A stretch of 52,794 nucleotides of DNA, from positions 1 to 52,794 of the forward strand of contig NZ_JMCC02000065.1 in NCBI RefSeq assembly GCF_000737335.2, given 5' to 3'. The DNA comes from Enhygromyxa salina. Lineage in GTDB: Bacteria; Myxococcota_A; Polyangia; Nannocystales; Nannocystaceae. The first letter of the stretch is position 1. The number at the start of each line of letters is the position of its first letter. The position numbers and the translations under genes are program-made. Below the pieces are notes generated by a model, which worked only from the letters and a program-made list of their open reading frames with translations, was not told the origin of the DNA and did no database searches. Below are positions 27,802-36,155 of the stretch, piece by piece.

Positions 27802-28677
27802 ATGAGCACCCTCGACCATTTCGAGAGCGCGTTTCGGTCGGCGAGCAAGGACACCTTCACCTGGGCTCCGCCGCACATTCGCAAGATCCTGGTGATCACC
27901 GACCTCGACGCGGAGGCCTCGGCGCAATTCCAGGCCAGCCTCGAGCAGTTCCTGGCTAGCGCGCTCGCCTCGGTCCCCGGCGGCGCCGCGACGCCGCAGT
28001 GGCGCCTGGTCAAGGGTGACGACTACGCGCTGATCAGCGAGCTCCACCGCCTGGTCGAGGACTGGGCGCCGGATCTGGTCTGCACCTACCGCAATTTGCA
28101 CAGCTCGGCGTGGGCGCTGGAGTTCTCGCTTGGCGAGTTCGTTGACGTGCTCACCCAAGCAACGCCGGTGCCGATCTTGATCGCGCCGCATCCCAAGCGC
28201 GCCGACGCGGCCCCCCACGCGCTCCGCGACACCGACGTGGTCATGGCGATGACCGACCACCTGACCGGCTCCCAGCGGCTGATCAATTTTGCCGCGGCCA
28301 TGACCCAGGCCAAGGGCAAGCTGTGGCTGACGCACGTCGAAGACGAGCTCGCCTATGCTCGCATCATGCAGACGATCAGCAAGATCCCGCAGATCGAGAC
28401 AGACCTCGCGCGCAAGCTGATCCGCGAGAAGCTGCTGCAGCAGCCAACAGACTATGTCGAGGCCTGCCGGGCGGTGATCATCCCGCAGCGCCCTGGGCTG
28501 GACGTCCGCCCGCTGATCGTCATGGGCCATCACCTCTCGACCTACCGCCAGCTGGTCCGCGATCACCGGGTTGATCTGCTGGTCATGGACACCAAAGACG
28601 AAGATCAACTGGCGATGCACGGCATGGCCTACCCGATCGCCGTCGAGATCCGCGACATTCCGCTGCTCTTGCTGTGA
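27802..28677 (+). CDS. Universal stress protein (UspA-like), two tandem domains
   Basis: 291 residues. KILVITDLDAEASAQFQASLEQFL near the N-terminus is an Usp beta1-alpha1; the second half has RPLIVMGHHLSTYRQLVRDHRVDLLVMDTKDEDQLAMHGMAYPIAVEIRDIPLLLL, which is an Usp alpha4-beta5 ending. The usual ATP loop G2xG9xGS is not preserved, so it is probably a non-nucleotide-binding member. ATG 27802 was chosen over an upstream in-frame codon at 27790. The stop overlaps the GTG of the permease gene by 4 bp (GTGA), so the Usp protein may regulate or modulate that transporter, as Usp domains do in several antiporter systems. Confidence 0.75.
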   Translation: MSTLDHFESAFRSASKDTFTWAPPHIRKILVITDLDAEASAQFQASLEQFLASALASVPGGAATPQWRLVKGDDYALISELHRLVEDWAPDLVCTYRNLHSSAWALEFSLGEFVDVLTQATPVPILIAPHPKRADAAPHALRDTDVVMAMTDHLTGSQRLINFAAAMTQAKGKLWLTHVEDELAYARIMQTISKIPQIETDLARKLIREKLLQQPTDYVEACRAVIIPQRPGLDVRPLIVMGHHLSTYRQLVRDHRVDLLVMDTKDEDQLAMHGMAYPIAVEIRDIPLLLL

Positions 28678-30095
28678 ACACTGCCATGCCCCCGCTTTCG
28701 CTCCTGCTCGCTTCCACAGCCCCGACCAGCGAGGCCCACGAGGTCCCGATGTCGATCACGCTGGTGTTCACTGCGTTGCTGCTTGGCATGATCCTATGCT
28801 TGGCCTTCGAAGAGAAGATCCACGCCAAGAAGTCGCTGATCGCGGGCGTGTTCGCGGTCGTGTGCCTCTTGGTTGGGACCGCCGTTCACATCCTGCCATT
28901 TGGCCCGGTGATCGTTGGCGGTCACGAGATCGACATGCCGATCTACATTCCGGCGATCGACTGGGGCGTGATTGCGATCATCTTGGGCTCGAGCCTGTTC
29001 ATTGACGTGACCAGCAAGTCCGGGTTGTTCACGTGGATCGCCATCAAGCTGACCAAGGCGTCCAAGGGCGAGCCGCGCCGGCTGCTGTGGCTGTACGGCC
29101 TGATGACCGTGGTGTTCTCTGCGGTGCTCAACAACGTGACCGCGATGCTGATCGTCGGCTCGTTGACCGGGGTCAGCCTCAAGAAGCTCGGCCGCGAGCA
29201 GTACCTGCTGGGCTTCTTGCTGGTCGAGGGTCTGCTGACCAACATCGGCGGCCTGCTCACCCTGATCTCCTCGGTCCCCAACATCATCGTGGGGACCGCC
29301 GCCGGGATCAGCTTCGTCGAGTTTTTCTACAAGGCCAGCCCCTACGTGATTGTGGCGACCATCGTCACCATAGCGATGGGCGTGCGCTTGTTCAAGATCG
29401 AAGCGCTGCCCGATGACGCGGCCCGCGAGCAGGCCGCCGCGCAGGTCCAGAGCTTCGACGAGAACGACGGCATCGAGTCGCAGGGGTTCTTTTGGTTCGG
29501 CACGGGCATGACCGTGCTGTTCGTGCTGGTCATCGCAACCACCTCCGTGCTGCCGTGGGTCAGCGATCTGGGCATGGGCTTCGTCGCGCTGGGCTTCGCG
29601 GTGATCATGCTGCTGCGCTACAAGAGCTCGGTCGACCAGTTCTACAAGGGGCTCGACTGGGATCTGCTGGGGTTCTTTGCGGCGCTGTTCGTGGTCATCA
29701 ACGTGATGGAGCACGCGCAGGTACTGGCGCTGATCGGCACCGGACTCGCGTGGATGATCGGGCTGGGCGAGACGGCTGGGACGGCGCTGGTACTGGTGAG
29801 CGCTTCGGCGTTCTCTTCGGTCACGGACAACATCCCGCTGGCGGCGATGCTGTCGAAGATCCTTGGCAACATGGGGACGCCGAGCACGGATCCGAAGTGG
29901 TGGTCGGTGGTGTTTGGGGCCAACTTGGGGGGGAACCTGACGCCGATTGGGTCGGCGTCTACGCTGGTCGCGGTCACTATCATTCACCGGTATAAGCTGG
30001 AGCTGAGCTTTGCGGGGTTTGTGGTGAAGGCTTTGCCTTATGCGTTGATTCAGATTGCTTTGGCGGTTGGGTATGTGTTGCTTGTGTTGGCTTGA
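28674..30095 (+). CDS. Sodium/proton antiporter or anion permease, NhaD/ArsB (IT superfamily) type
   Basis: 473 residues with 11-12 hydrophobic segments. Family motifs: WGVIAIILGSSLFIDVTSKSGLF, VFSAVLNNVTAMLIVGS, LLTNIGGLLTLISSVPNIIVG, SSVTDNIPLAAML and FGANLGGNLTPIGSAS. These are the paired re-entrant hairpins of NhaD/ArsB permeases. An acidic cytoplasmic loop (DENDGIESQ) sits mid-protein. It likely exchanges Na+ or an anion across the inner membrane. Start GTG 28674 overlaps the Usp gene; ATG 28686 or 28749 are alternatives. The last 150 bases shift to T-rich codons ahead of the giant inverted repeat. Confidence 0.85.
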   Translation: MNTAMPPLSLLLASTAPTSEAHEVPMSITLVFTALLLGMILCLAFEEKIHAKKSLIAGVFAVVCLLVGTAVHILPFGPVIVGGHEIDMPIYIPAIDWGVIAIILGSSLFIDVTSKSGLFTWIAIKLTKASKGEPRRLLWLYGLMTVVFSAVLNNVTAMLIVGSLTGVSLKKLGREQYLLGFLLVEGLLTNIGGLLTLISSVPNIIVGTAAGISFVEFFYKASPYVIVATIVTIAMGVRLFKIEALPDDAAREQAAAQVQSFDENDGIESQGFFWFGTGMTVLFVLVIATTSVLPWVSDLGMGFVALGFAVIMLLRYKSSVDQFYKGLDWDLLGFFAALFVVINVMEHAQVLALIGTGLAWMIGLGETAGTALVLVSASAFSSVTDNIPLAAMLSKILGNMGTPSTDPKWWSVVFGANLGGNLTPIGSASTLVAVTIIHRYKLELSFAGFVVKALPYALIQIALAVGYVLLVLA

Positions 30096-30105
30096 GGGGG
30101 GTGTT

Positions 30106-30943
30106 GGTTGTTTGCGGGGAATTGGGTGCCGGGGGGGGACCGCGCACGGACTGCAGATGAGCCCAAACCGGCTACGGTCTACTCCAGTCTCGTGGCCCCG
30201 CTTCCTTTCGACTCTGCTCATTGGCCCGACCTCGCTTCTCTTCGCTAATCTCCACGTGCGTAGATACGCCGGTTTGGGCTCATCTGCGGCCTTGTGTGCG
30301 CTCCACGTTAGTCGGAGGCGTTCTCCGATCCGGACGGGCGGTGGGGCTTCCCTGAGAGGGGGTAGAGGCGTCCTGGTCGTGGGTGCGCTCCACGTTGATC
30401 GGAGGCGCTCTCCGATCCTGACGGGCGGAGCGGCGCGTGCGTAGATACGCCGGTTTGGGCTCATCTGACACGCGGAGGGGCTTCCCTGAGAGGGAGTAGA
30501 GGCGTCCTGCTCGTGGGTGTGTGGGCTCGGGGATGTTGCGAAAGGCGTTGTTGACGCCTGTATTTCGAGCGCCTGCGCACCCGAAGGCGCAGCCACAAAC
30601 ACAGAGGCCCCGGCCTGTCGGGATCGCAGAGCGCCCCCGATCAACGTGGAGCGCACCCACGAGCAGGACGCCTCATCGCCCTCTCAGGGAAGCCCCTTCC
30701 GCCTGTCGGGATCGGAGAGCGTCTTCGATCAACGTGGAGCGCACACAAGGCCGCAGATGAGCCCAAACCGGCGTATCTACGCACGTGGAGATTAACGAAG
30801 AGAAGCGAGGTCGGGCCAATGAGAAGCAACGAGAGGAAGCGGGGCCACGAGACTGGAGTAGACCGTAGCCGGTTTGGGCTCGTCTGCAGCCCGTGCGCGG
30901 TCCCCTTCGGCACCCAGTTCCCTGCGAACAACCAAACAACCCA
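30106..30943. repeat. Giant imperfect inverted repeat (arms about 325 bp)
   Basis: The left arm (30106-30430) and right arm (30612-30943) are inverse complements with long identical runs, for example the cgtgcgtagatacgccggtt block at 30255-30274, found inverted at 30767-30786. The 181-bp centre (30431-30611) holds a second direct copy of part of the left arm (30434-30518) and small hairpins such as aggcg-ttgttga-cgcct. It fills most of the 1.1-kb gap between the permease and hflX. Small ORFs inside are frame artefacts of the repeat. It may be a non-autonomous mobile element, a fold-back element or a structured-RNA locus. Confidence 0.9.
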
Positions 30944-31233
30944 ACCGCGGTCGTGATCGTCTGTGTGTTTGACCCCGAAGCGGCCCGCAAGCATTGCCCT
31001 TGCGCATCGCGGCGACTGGGGCTAGGGTTCGCGCCTACACGGCAAGGCCATGTACAAGTCGCACTTCCAATAGTCCGCTCGTTTCGAGCTTGGTCACGAC
31101 TCGACCCGACGCCTCTGCTACTGCGTGCCCGCACGTCGTGGCGGCATTAGCGAGGCATGGACCGCTCGTCTGCGCGCGCGCCTGCACCTATCGGTGACGT
31201 GGCGCGCGTGAGGACGGCGACTGGAAAGACGCG
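30944..31233 (+). other. Intergenic leader upstream of hflX
   Basis: 290 bases between the inverted repeat and hflX. No gene with coding character is seen. It must contain the hflX promoter; GGAAAG about 6-12 nt before the ATG at 31234 can serve as ribosome binding site. Confidence 0.4.
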
Positions 31234-32610
31234 ATGAAATTCCATTCGAAGCCAATTGAAGAACACACTGAAGTCCCGCTCGCCGATGATGGGCGGTGGG
31301 AGCAACTGGTCGCTCATTGGGCGCAACTCGACGCTGCGCCCGGCGGCCCCGTACATGGGAAGAACGCCTGCTACGTGGTGTCTGTGGGGGTCTGGGAGGA
31401 CCTGGCGCAGGAGCGGGCGCAGCTAGCGGAGATCTTGGCGCTGGTTCGGGCCCAGGGGGATCGGGTCGTTGGATACGAGTCCTATCAGCGCGGTCGGCCG
31501 GACCCGCGCACCTATTTGGGCACAGGAACATCTGAGGCAATAGCGGCGCGGGCGAGCGCGGCTGGGGCCACATTGCTGGTCGTCGATGCCGAGCTCAGTC
31601 CCTCGCAGACCCGCAACCTGGAGGACGCGACCGGACTCTCGGTGAGTGATCGAGAGGGGGTGATCCTCAATGTGTTCTTGATTCACGCGAAGAGCCGCAA
31701 GGCGCGGATTCAGGTCGAGATTGCCCAACTCGAGTACCTGCGCCCGCGGATCCGCGGCATCGGGCTGGACATGGACCAGCAAGCGGGCGGGATGATGGCG
31801 GCCCGCGGTCCGGGCGAGACAGCCTCGGAGCTGCTCGCGCGTCAGCTCGACGGCCGGCTGGCCGAGCTTCGCAAGCAAAACGCCAAGCTCGAGCGCGCCG
31901 AACAAACCCAGCGCAAGGGTCGGGAGTCGTGTCAACGGGTCGCGTTGGTCGGGTACACCAACGCGGGCAAGACCTCGCTCATGAATGGGCTGACAGCGGC
32001 GGAGTTGTCGGCCAAGGACATGCCCTTCGAGACCTTGGACACCACGTCTCGCAGCCTGACCCGGCATGGGGGTGACGTCGTGCTCAGCGACACCGTGGGC
32101 TTCATTCGGCGGTTGCCCGAGCGCTTGCTGGCCAGCTTCGAGACCACGCTCGCGGAGCTGCGCGAGGCGTCGCTGCTGGCGATCGTCGTGGATCTGTCGG
32201 ACCCCGAATGGGGCATGCACGTGGACACGACCCAGGCCGTGCTCGCGCGGATCGGGGCCGAGGCGATCCCGCGCTACTACGTCTACAACAAGGTCGATCG
32301 GGTGGCGCAGCCGCCCACCAACGACGAGCTGCGCGCGTGCAGCCGGGGCCATGACTTCACGGTGCTCAGCAGCACCGACGCACCCGCGGTCGCCCAGCTG
32401 CGGACGGCGCTGATCGACGCGGCCCGGCAGGAGCATCGGCGCGTGCGCTTGTTCGTGCCCTATCGCGCGACCGAGCTGACCACGTCGATCTACGCCAGCT
32501 GCCGCGTGATCGAGACGATGGCGGTCGAGCATGGCTTGGTGTTCACGATCGAGGCGGCGTCCCACGTGATCGCGCAGATCCAAAAAGCAGCAAAGGCGGT
32601 GCAGGCGTGA
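31234..32610 (+). CDS. hflX: Ribosome-associated GTPase HflX
   Basis: 458 residues. HflX splits stalled or hibernating 70S ribosomes under stress. The N-terminal nucleotide-binding domain has YESYQRGRPDPRTYLGTGTSE and SPSQTRNLEDATGLSVSDREGVIL, followed by the helical linker ARIQVEIAQLEYLRPR and the family hallmark MMAARGPGETASELLAR. The G domain shows G1 GYTNAGKTS, G2 Thr in LDTTSR, G3 DTVGFIRRLPERLL and G4 NKVD. ATG start with a GGAAAG upstream. Its stop overlaps the GTG of the ABC-F gene (GTGA), so the two ribosome-acting ATP/GTPases are co-translated. Confidence 0.93.
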   Translation: MKFHSKPIEEHTEVPLADDGRWEQLVAHWAQLDAAPGGPVHGKNACYVVSVGVWEDLAQERAQLAEILALVRAQGDRVVGYESYQRGRPDPRTYLGTGTSEAIAARASAAGATLLVVDAELSPSQTRNLEDATGLSVSDREGVILNVFLIHAKSRKARIQVEIAQLEYLRPRIRGIGLDMDQQAGGMMAARGPGETASELLARQLDGRLAELRKQNAKLERAEQTQRKGRESCQRVALVGYTNAGKTSLMNGLTAAELSAKDMPFETLDTTSRSLTRHGGDVVLSDTVGFIRRLPERLLASFETTLAELREASLLAIVVDLSDPEWGMHVDTTQAVLARIGAEAIPRYYVYNKVDRVAQPPTNDELRACSRGHDFTVLSSTDAPAVAQLRTALIDAARQEHRRVRLFVPYRATELTTSIYASCRVIETMAVEHGLVFTIEAASHVIAQIQKAAKAVQA

Positions 32611-34211
32611 CCGGAACCGTAATGAAACCACTGGTGGTCGTGCGCCGCGCGGACCTGGACTCGCCGACCCGGCGCCCGCTGTATCGCGGGCTCAACCTCA
32701 GCGTGTCAGCCGGGGATCGGGTGGCCTTGATCGGCCGCAACGGCGTCGGCAAGTCCACCTTGCTCGAGCTGTTGGCGGGCGGCCTGCAGCCTGATCGCGG
32801 GGCGGTCAGCCTGCACACGCGGCCAACCTTGGTCCAGCAGGATCCGAGCAGCGCCGAGGCGCTTGGCATCGCGCGTCGCCTGCTGGCTCGGGCCCGCGAC
32901 GAGCCCACGCTCGAGGGCGCGCTGGCTCGCGAGTTCGCGGAGGCGGGGCTACGGCCGCCACGCCAGCTGCTTGGCCAGCAGCAGCTCAGCCGTGGTGAGG
33001 TCCGCAAGCTGCACCTGATCGCCGCCAAGCTTGGGCCGGGTGAGCTGCTGCTGCTCGATGAGCCGTCCGAGGACCTCGACGCGGCCGGGGTCGCTTGGCT
33101 GCAGCGGTGGCTGGCGAGCTGGCGCGGCGCCCTGATCGTCGCGTCGCACAGCCGGCCGTTGCTGCGTGGGTTCGAGCACTTCTTCATCGTCTCCGAGTCC
33201 GGCTGTCGCCACTTGTCCGGCAGCTTTGCGCAGCTCGAGCAGCAGCTCGCGCAGGAGCAAGACGACCACCAGCGACGCTACGCCGAACACCTGCGCACGC
33301 TCGCGGACGCAGAGCGGCACCACCACGCGGTCAACCAACGGCGGCGGCGCAAGAAGAACGTTGGGCGATTGCACGAGCTGCGCCGCTGCACGTCGAGGTG
33401 CCGGCTCAACGAAAAGCGCAGCTACGCGCAAGAGAGCCAGGCCAAGGCGGCGAAGATCCGCCACGAGCGAATTTCCGCTGCGCGTGGCTGGGCAAAGTCG
33501 ACGCGCCGGGCGCTGACCGTGCAGCTGCCGCTGCTCGGTTTCGAGGTCGGACAGGGGGTGCCGGCCCTGACCGAGACCGACGGGGGCGCGCTCATCTCGC
33601 TCACGGACGTGGGGGTCGAGCTCGGGGGCCGGCGCTTGTTCAACGGCATGAACATTGCGGTCGGGCGTGAACGGGTGGCGCTGCTGGGGCCGAATGGCAG
33701 CGGCAAGACCACGCTCTTGCAAGTCATGCTTGGCGCACGCGCACCTACGATCGGCGCGGCGCGTTGTCGGCTCGAAGCGATCGGCTCGATCGCCCAGGGC
33801 GCGAGCGACTGGATCTCGGACGACAGCCTGCTCGACCGTCTGTTCGCTCGCACGCGCGCGACCTCGCTCGATGAGGCGGCCCAGCTGCTGATCGCCCACC
33901 GGTTCCCGCTCGCGCTGGCCGAGCGTCCGCTCGCGTCGCTGAGCCCCGGCGAGCGGGTTCGGGCCGCGCTGATCTGTCTATTTCGGCAGCAGCCAACGCT
34001 CGCGCTGCTGGTCCTCGACGAGCCAACCTTCAGCTTGGATCTCGTTGGGCTCAGTGCGCTGCAGGCTGCCCTGCGGGCCTGGCCTGGCGGCCTCGTGGTG
34101 GCCAGCCATGATCTGGAGTTTCTCGACGCGATCGGCACGCAGCATGCGATCAGCTTCGACGGGCACGGCGGCCACACCCGCGCCGCGTTCGTGGGCCGCG
34201 CTCAGTCCTGA
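32607..34211 (+). CDS. ABC-F family ATPase (ribosome-binding, possible antibiotic-resistance or translation factor)
   Basis: 534 residues with two ABC domains and no membrane segments, the ABC-F layout. Domain 1: Walker A GRNGVGKST (43-51), signature QLSRGEVRKL, Walker B LLLLDEPSEDLD. Domain 2: Walker A GPNGSGKTT, signature SLSPGERVR, Walker B LLVLDEPTFSLD. Between them is a long charged linker (RRYAEHLRTLADAERHHHAVNQRRRRKKNV...) that in this family enters the ribosomal E site. The first Walker B ends DEPSED rather than DEPT/SNHLD, suggesting a divergent subgroup. The GTG start overlaps hflX; an in-frame ATG occurs at codon 6. Role may be rescue of stalled ribosomes or protection from an antibiotic. 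Confidence 0.88.
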   Translation: MTGTVMKPLVVVRRADLDSPTRRPLYRGLNLSVSAGDRVALIGRNGVGKSTLLELLAGGLQPDRGAVSLHTRPTLVQQDPSSAEALGIARRLLARARDEPTLEGALAREFAEAGLRPPRQLLGQQQLSRGEVRKLHLIAAKLGPGELLLLDEPSEDLDAAGVAWLQRWLASWRGALIVASHSRPLLRGFEHFFIVSESGCRHLSGSFAQLEQQLAQEQDDHQRRYAEHLRTLADAERHHHAVNQRRRRKKNVGRLHELRRCTSRCRLNEKRSYAQESQAKAAKIRHERISAARGWAKSTRRALTVQLPLLGFEVGQGVPALTETDGGALISLTDVGVELGGRRLFNGMNIAVGRERVALLGPNGSGKTTLLQVMLGARAPTIGAARCRLEAIGSIAQGASDWISDDSLLDRLFARTRATSLDEAAQLLIAHRFPLALAERPLASLSPGERVRAALICLFRQQPTLALLVLDEPTFSLDLVGLSALQAALRAWPGGLVVASHDLEFLDAIGTQHAISFDGHGGHTRAAFVGRAQS

Positions 34212-35422
34212 CCGCAGTAGCGCAGGCTGCAGGCCGGCGTGTTCGGCAGGTTGTAGAGGTAGTAGCCCGGGCACGCGACGACCTCGATGTTGGCGTTCCA
34301 GTTGCACTGGTTGCCGCTCCAGTTGAAGCACACCTGGCGCGCGACGATGCCGTCGTTGAGCTCCGGGTGGGCGCCGTTGAGCCAGCCTGACGCATGGGTG
34401 GCGCACTGGTTGCTGGGGATCACGGTCTCGGACATCTGCGTGCCCGCGTCGCCCGTGAACCGGTACCAGCCCGCGCCCTGCCAGCCGTTGCCTGCTTGCT
34501 GATCACAGAAGGCGCCGCCGCCGATCTGGTTCTTGTTGCGGTTGGCCAGCGAGAACTCGTTGTAGGCCAAGAAGCACTGTGGATCAGCCGACGCGATGCA
34601 ATTGGTGTCGCAGCCGTCGTCGTCGTCGTCGTCGCCGTCGTCGCACTCTTCTACGCCCTCATGCTTGAAGCCGTCGCCACACACGGCGATCGTGCACGCG
34701 GTCGTGCACGCGTCGTTGTCGTTGTCGTTTTGGTCGTCGCACTCCTCGACGCCGTCGTAGACGATCCCGTCGCCACACACGGCCGGCGTGCAAAATGGTG
34801 AGGTGCACGCGTCGTTGCCGTCCATGTTGCCGTCGTCGCAGACCTCGACGCCGGCTTGGACGTAGCCGTCGCCACAAAACGCGAGCTGGCAGGCCGGGCA
34901 CTCGTCGGAGGTCGTGACGTTGCCGTCGTCACACTGCTCGCCGTCTTGGAGGATCCCGTCTCCACACTCGCCGGTCAGGCAGGTCGCGGTGCAGCCGTCG
35001 GCGTCGTCGTCGTTGCCGTCGTCACACGCCTCGACACCGGCTTGCGTGAAGCCGTCGCCGCAGGTTGCGAGCTTGCAGCCCGACACGCAGTCATCCGTGT
35101 TGTCGTTGTTGCTGTCGTCGCACTCTTCAAAGCCCTCGTAGAGGAAGCCGTCGCCGCACGAGGCGATCGTGCACAGCGGCGTGCACTGACCCGACTCGCT
35201 GTTTTGCGAGCCAAGGTCGCACTGCTCCCCCGGGTTCACGACACTGTCGCCGCAGTCTTGGGGTGGTGGGTCGCCGTCGCCGTCGCCGGTCGTGTCGTCA
35301 CCGTCACCGTCGCCGTCGCCGGGGAGCGTTGTGAAGGTCGAGGTGAAGGGAGCGTCGCCCTCGGCCTCGGCGCAAGCGAGCATCAAGAGTGGCGACAGGC
35401 AAAGTACAAGTGAGCGGCGCAT
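34202..35422 (-). CDS. Lipoprotein with seven DUF4215 repeats and a uromodulin-like D8C domain
   Basis: 406 residues. Signal with lipobox LMLAC (Cys17), a short GD linker, seven DUF4215 repeats (SCGDGFLYEGFEECDDSN, TCGDGFTQAGVEACDDGN and so on), then a C-terminal domain of about 130 residues. That domain has exactly eight cysteines and reads GWYRFTGDAGTQMSET, CATHASGWLNGAHPELNDG, VARQVCFNWSGNQCNW and VACPGYYLYNLPNTPACSL. This closely follows the D8C domain of vertebrate uromodulin and GP2 (WYRF.G..G..M.ET..P...C.T...WLNG.HP...GIV.R..C..W.G..C.W....V.AC..YYVYNL...P.C.L.YC). ATG 35422 gives the signal peptide. It converges on the ABC-F gene with a 10-bp overlap. Confidence 0.85.
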   Translation of the reverse strand: MRRSLVLCLSPLLMLACAEAEGDAPFTSTFTTLPGDGDGDGDDTTGDGDGDPPPQDCGDSVVNPGEQCDLGSQNSESGQCTPLCTIASCGDGFLYEGFEECDDSNNDNTDDCVSGCKLATCGDGFTQAGVEACDDGNDDDADGCTATCLTGECGDGILQDGEQCDDGNVTTSDECPACQLAFCGDGYVQAGVEVCDDGNMDGNDACTSPFCTPAVCGDGIVYDGVEECDDQNDNDNDACTTACTIAVCGDGFKHEGVEECDDGDDDDDDGCDTNCIASADPQCFLAYNEFSLANRNKNQIGGGAFCDQQAGNGWQGAGWYRFTGDAGTQMSETVIPSNQCATHASGWLNGAHPELNDGIVARQVCFNWSGNQCNWNANIEVVACPGYYLYNLPNTPACSLRYCGQD

Positions 35423-35623
35423 GGCTGATGCTACGGTGTTCGACGGGGCAGATCCAATCCGCGCTCGCGCGCTCGCCCAGAACGGATCGCGCGCTCGCGC
35501 GGAACCGATCGCGCGCTCGCGCCAGTGGTCGGGGTGGCGACGGCCCGGGGCCATGCCGACGCTGACCGACCGCCCGCCCGACCGCCCGAGGCCCGGCACT
35601 CGAGCGGGGTTGTCGCTTGCACC

Positions 35624-35646
35624 GATAGTGTTTATGCGACACTATC
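35624..35646. promoter_or_regulatory. Palindromic operator-like site
   Basis: gatagtgt-ttatgcg-acactatc is a perfect 8-bp inverted repeat with a 7-bp spacer, ending 7 bp before the NADAR start codon. A bound repressor would block translation initiation or the promoter. It lies in the divergent region shared with the D8C lipoprotein gene. Confidence 0.55.
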
Positions 35647-35653
35647 ACCGCCC

Positions 35654-36100
35654 ATGACCGAGCGCCTGCAATTCTACCGTCAAGACGACCTGCTTGGAGA
35701 GTTCTCGAACTTCTCCAGTCACCCGATCGAGCTCGACGGTCAGACCTGGGCGACCACCGAGCACTACTTCCAGGCCCAGAAGTTCGAGGACCCCAAGCTG
35801 CGCGAACAGGTTCGGCTGGCGCCGGGTCCCGGCCCAGCGGCCAAGCTCGGGCGCCGGTTGCCGGGGCTGCGCTCCGATTGGGAGCAGGTCAAGGAGGCCG
35901 TCATGCTCGACGCGCTGCGGGCCAAGTTCGACCAACATCCCCGGCTGGCGCGGCTGCTGCTCAGCACCGGGGACGCCGAGCTGGTCGAGCACACCCGCAA
36001 CGACAGCTACTGGGCCGACGGCGGGGACGGGAGCGGACGCAATCGCCTGGGTGTCCTGTTGATGCAATTGCGTGGCGAACTTCGGGCCCGCGACGCGTGA
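35654..36100 (+). CDS. NADAR-family N-glycosidase (YbiA/RibX-like)
   Basis: 148 residues, close to YbiA (about 160). NADAR proteins hydrolyse N-glycosidic bonds, either of damaged riboflavin intermediates or of ADP-ribose on guanine, so the role may be metabolite repair or DNA-modification reversal. Key segments: LQFYRQDDLLGEFSNFSSHPIELDGQTWATTEHYFQAQKF, with the Glu of TEHYFQAQKF at the active site, followed by LRAKFDQHPRLARLLLSTGDAELVEHTRNDSYWADGG. ATG 35654 sits directly behind a palindrome. No DarT-like toxin is adjacent, so a toxin-antitoxin role is not supported here. A terminator hairpin follows. Confidence 0.85.
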   Translation: MTERLQFYRQDDLLGEFSNFSSHPIELDGQTWATTEHYFQAQKFEDPKLREQVRLAPGPGPAAKLGRRLPGLRSDWEQVKEAVMLDALRAKFDQHPRLARLLLSTGDAELVEHTRNDSYWADGGDGSGRNRLGVLLMQLRGELRARDA

Positions 36101-36109
36101 CGTACCGAG

Positions 36110-36131
36110 CCGCGGGGGACTTCCCCCGCGG
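36110..36131 (+). terminator. GC-rich terminator hairpin after the NADAR gene
   Basis: ccgcggggg (36110-36118), 4-nt loop, cccccgcgg (36123-36131): a perfect 9-bp stem starting 10 bp after the stop. No T run follows, so Rho dependence is possible. Confidence 0.65.
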
Positions 36132-36155
36132 TCGCCGAGTGCTAGCCTCTGCGCC

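Noticed and set aside
30280..30995. Several open frames of 70-130 codons on both strands
   Set aside because: They lie within the giant inverted repeat, repeat each other's peptides in both arms and have no start signals or codon bias.
34914..35413. Plus-strand frames rich in Val/Ala/Ser opposite the DUF4215 repeats
   Set aside because: Cysteine-repeat coding on the minus strand fully explains them; long shadow frames are normal at this GC content.
35654..36100. NADAR protein as antitoxin of a DarT-like pair
   Set aside because: No ADP-ribosyltransferase toxin gene is next to it; the neighbours are lipoproteins.
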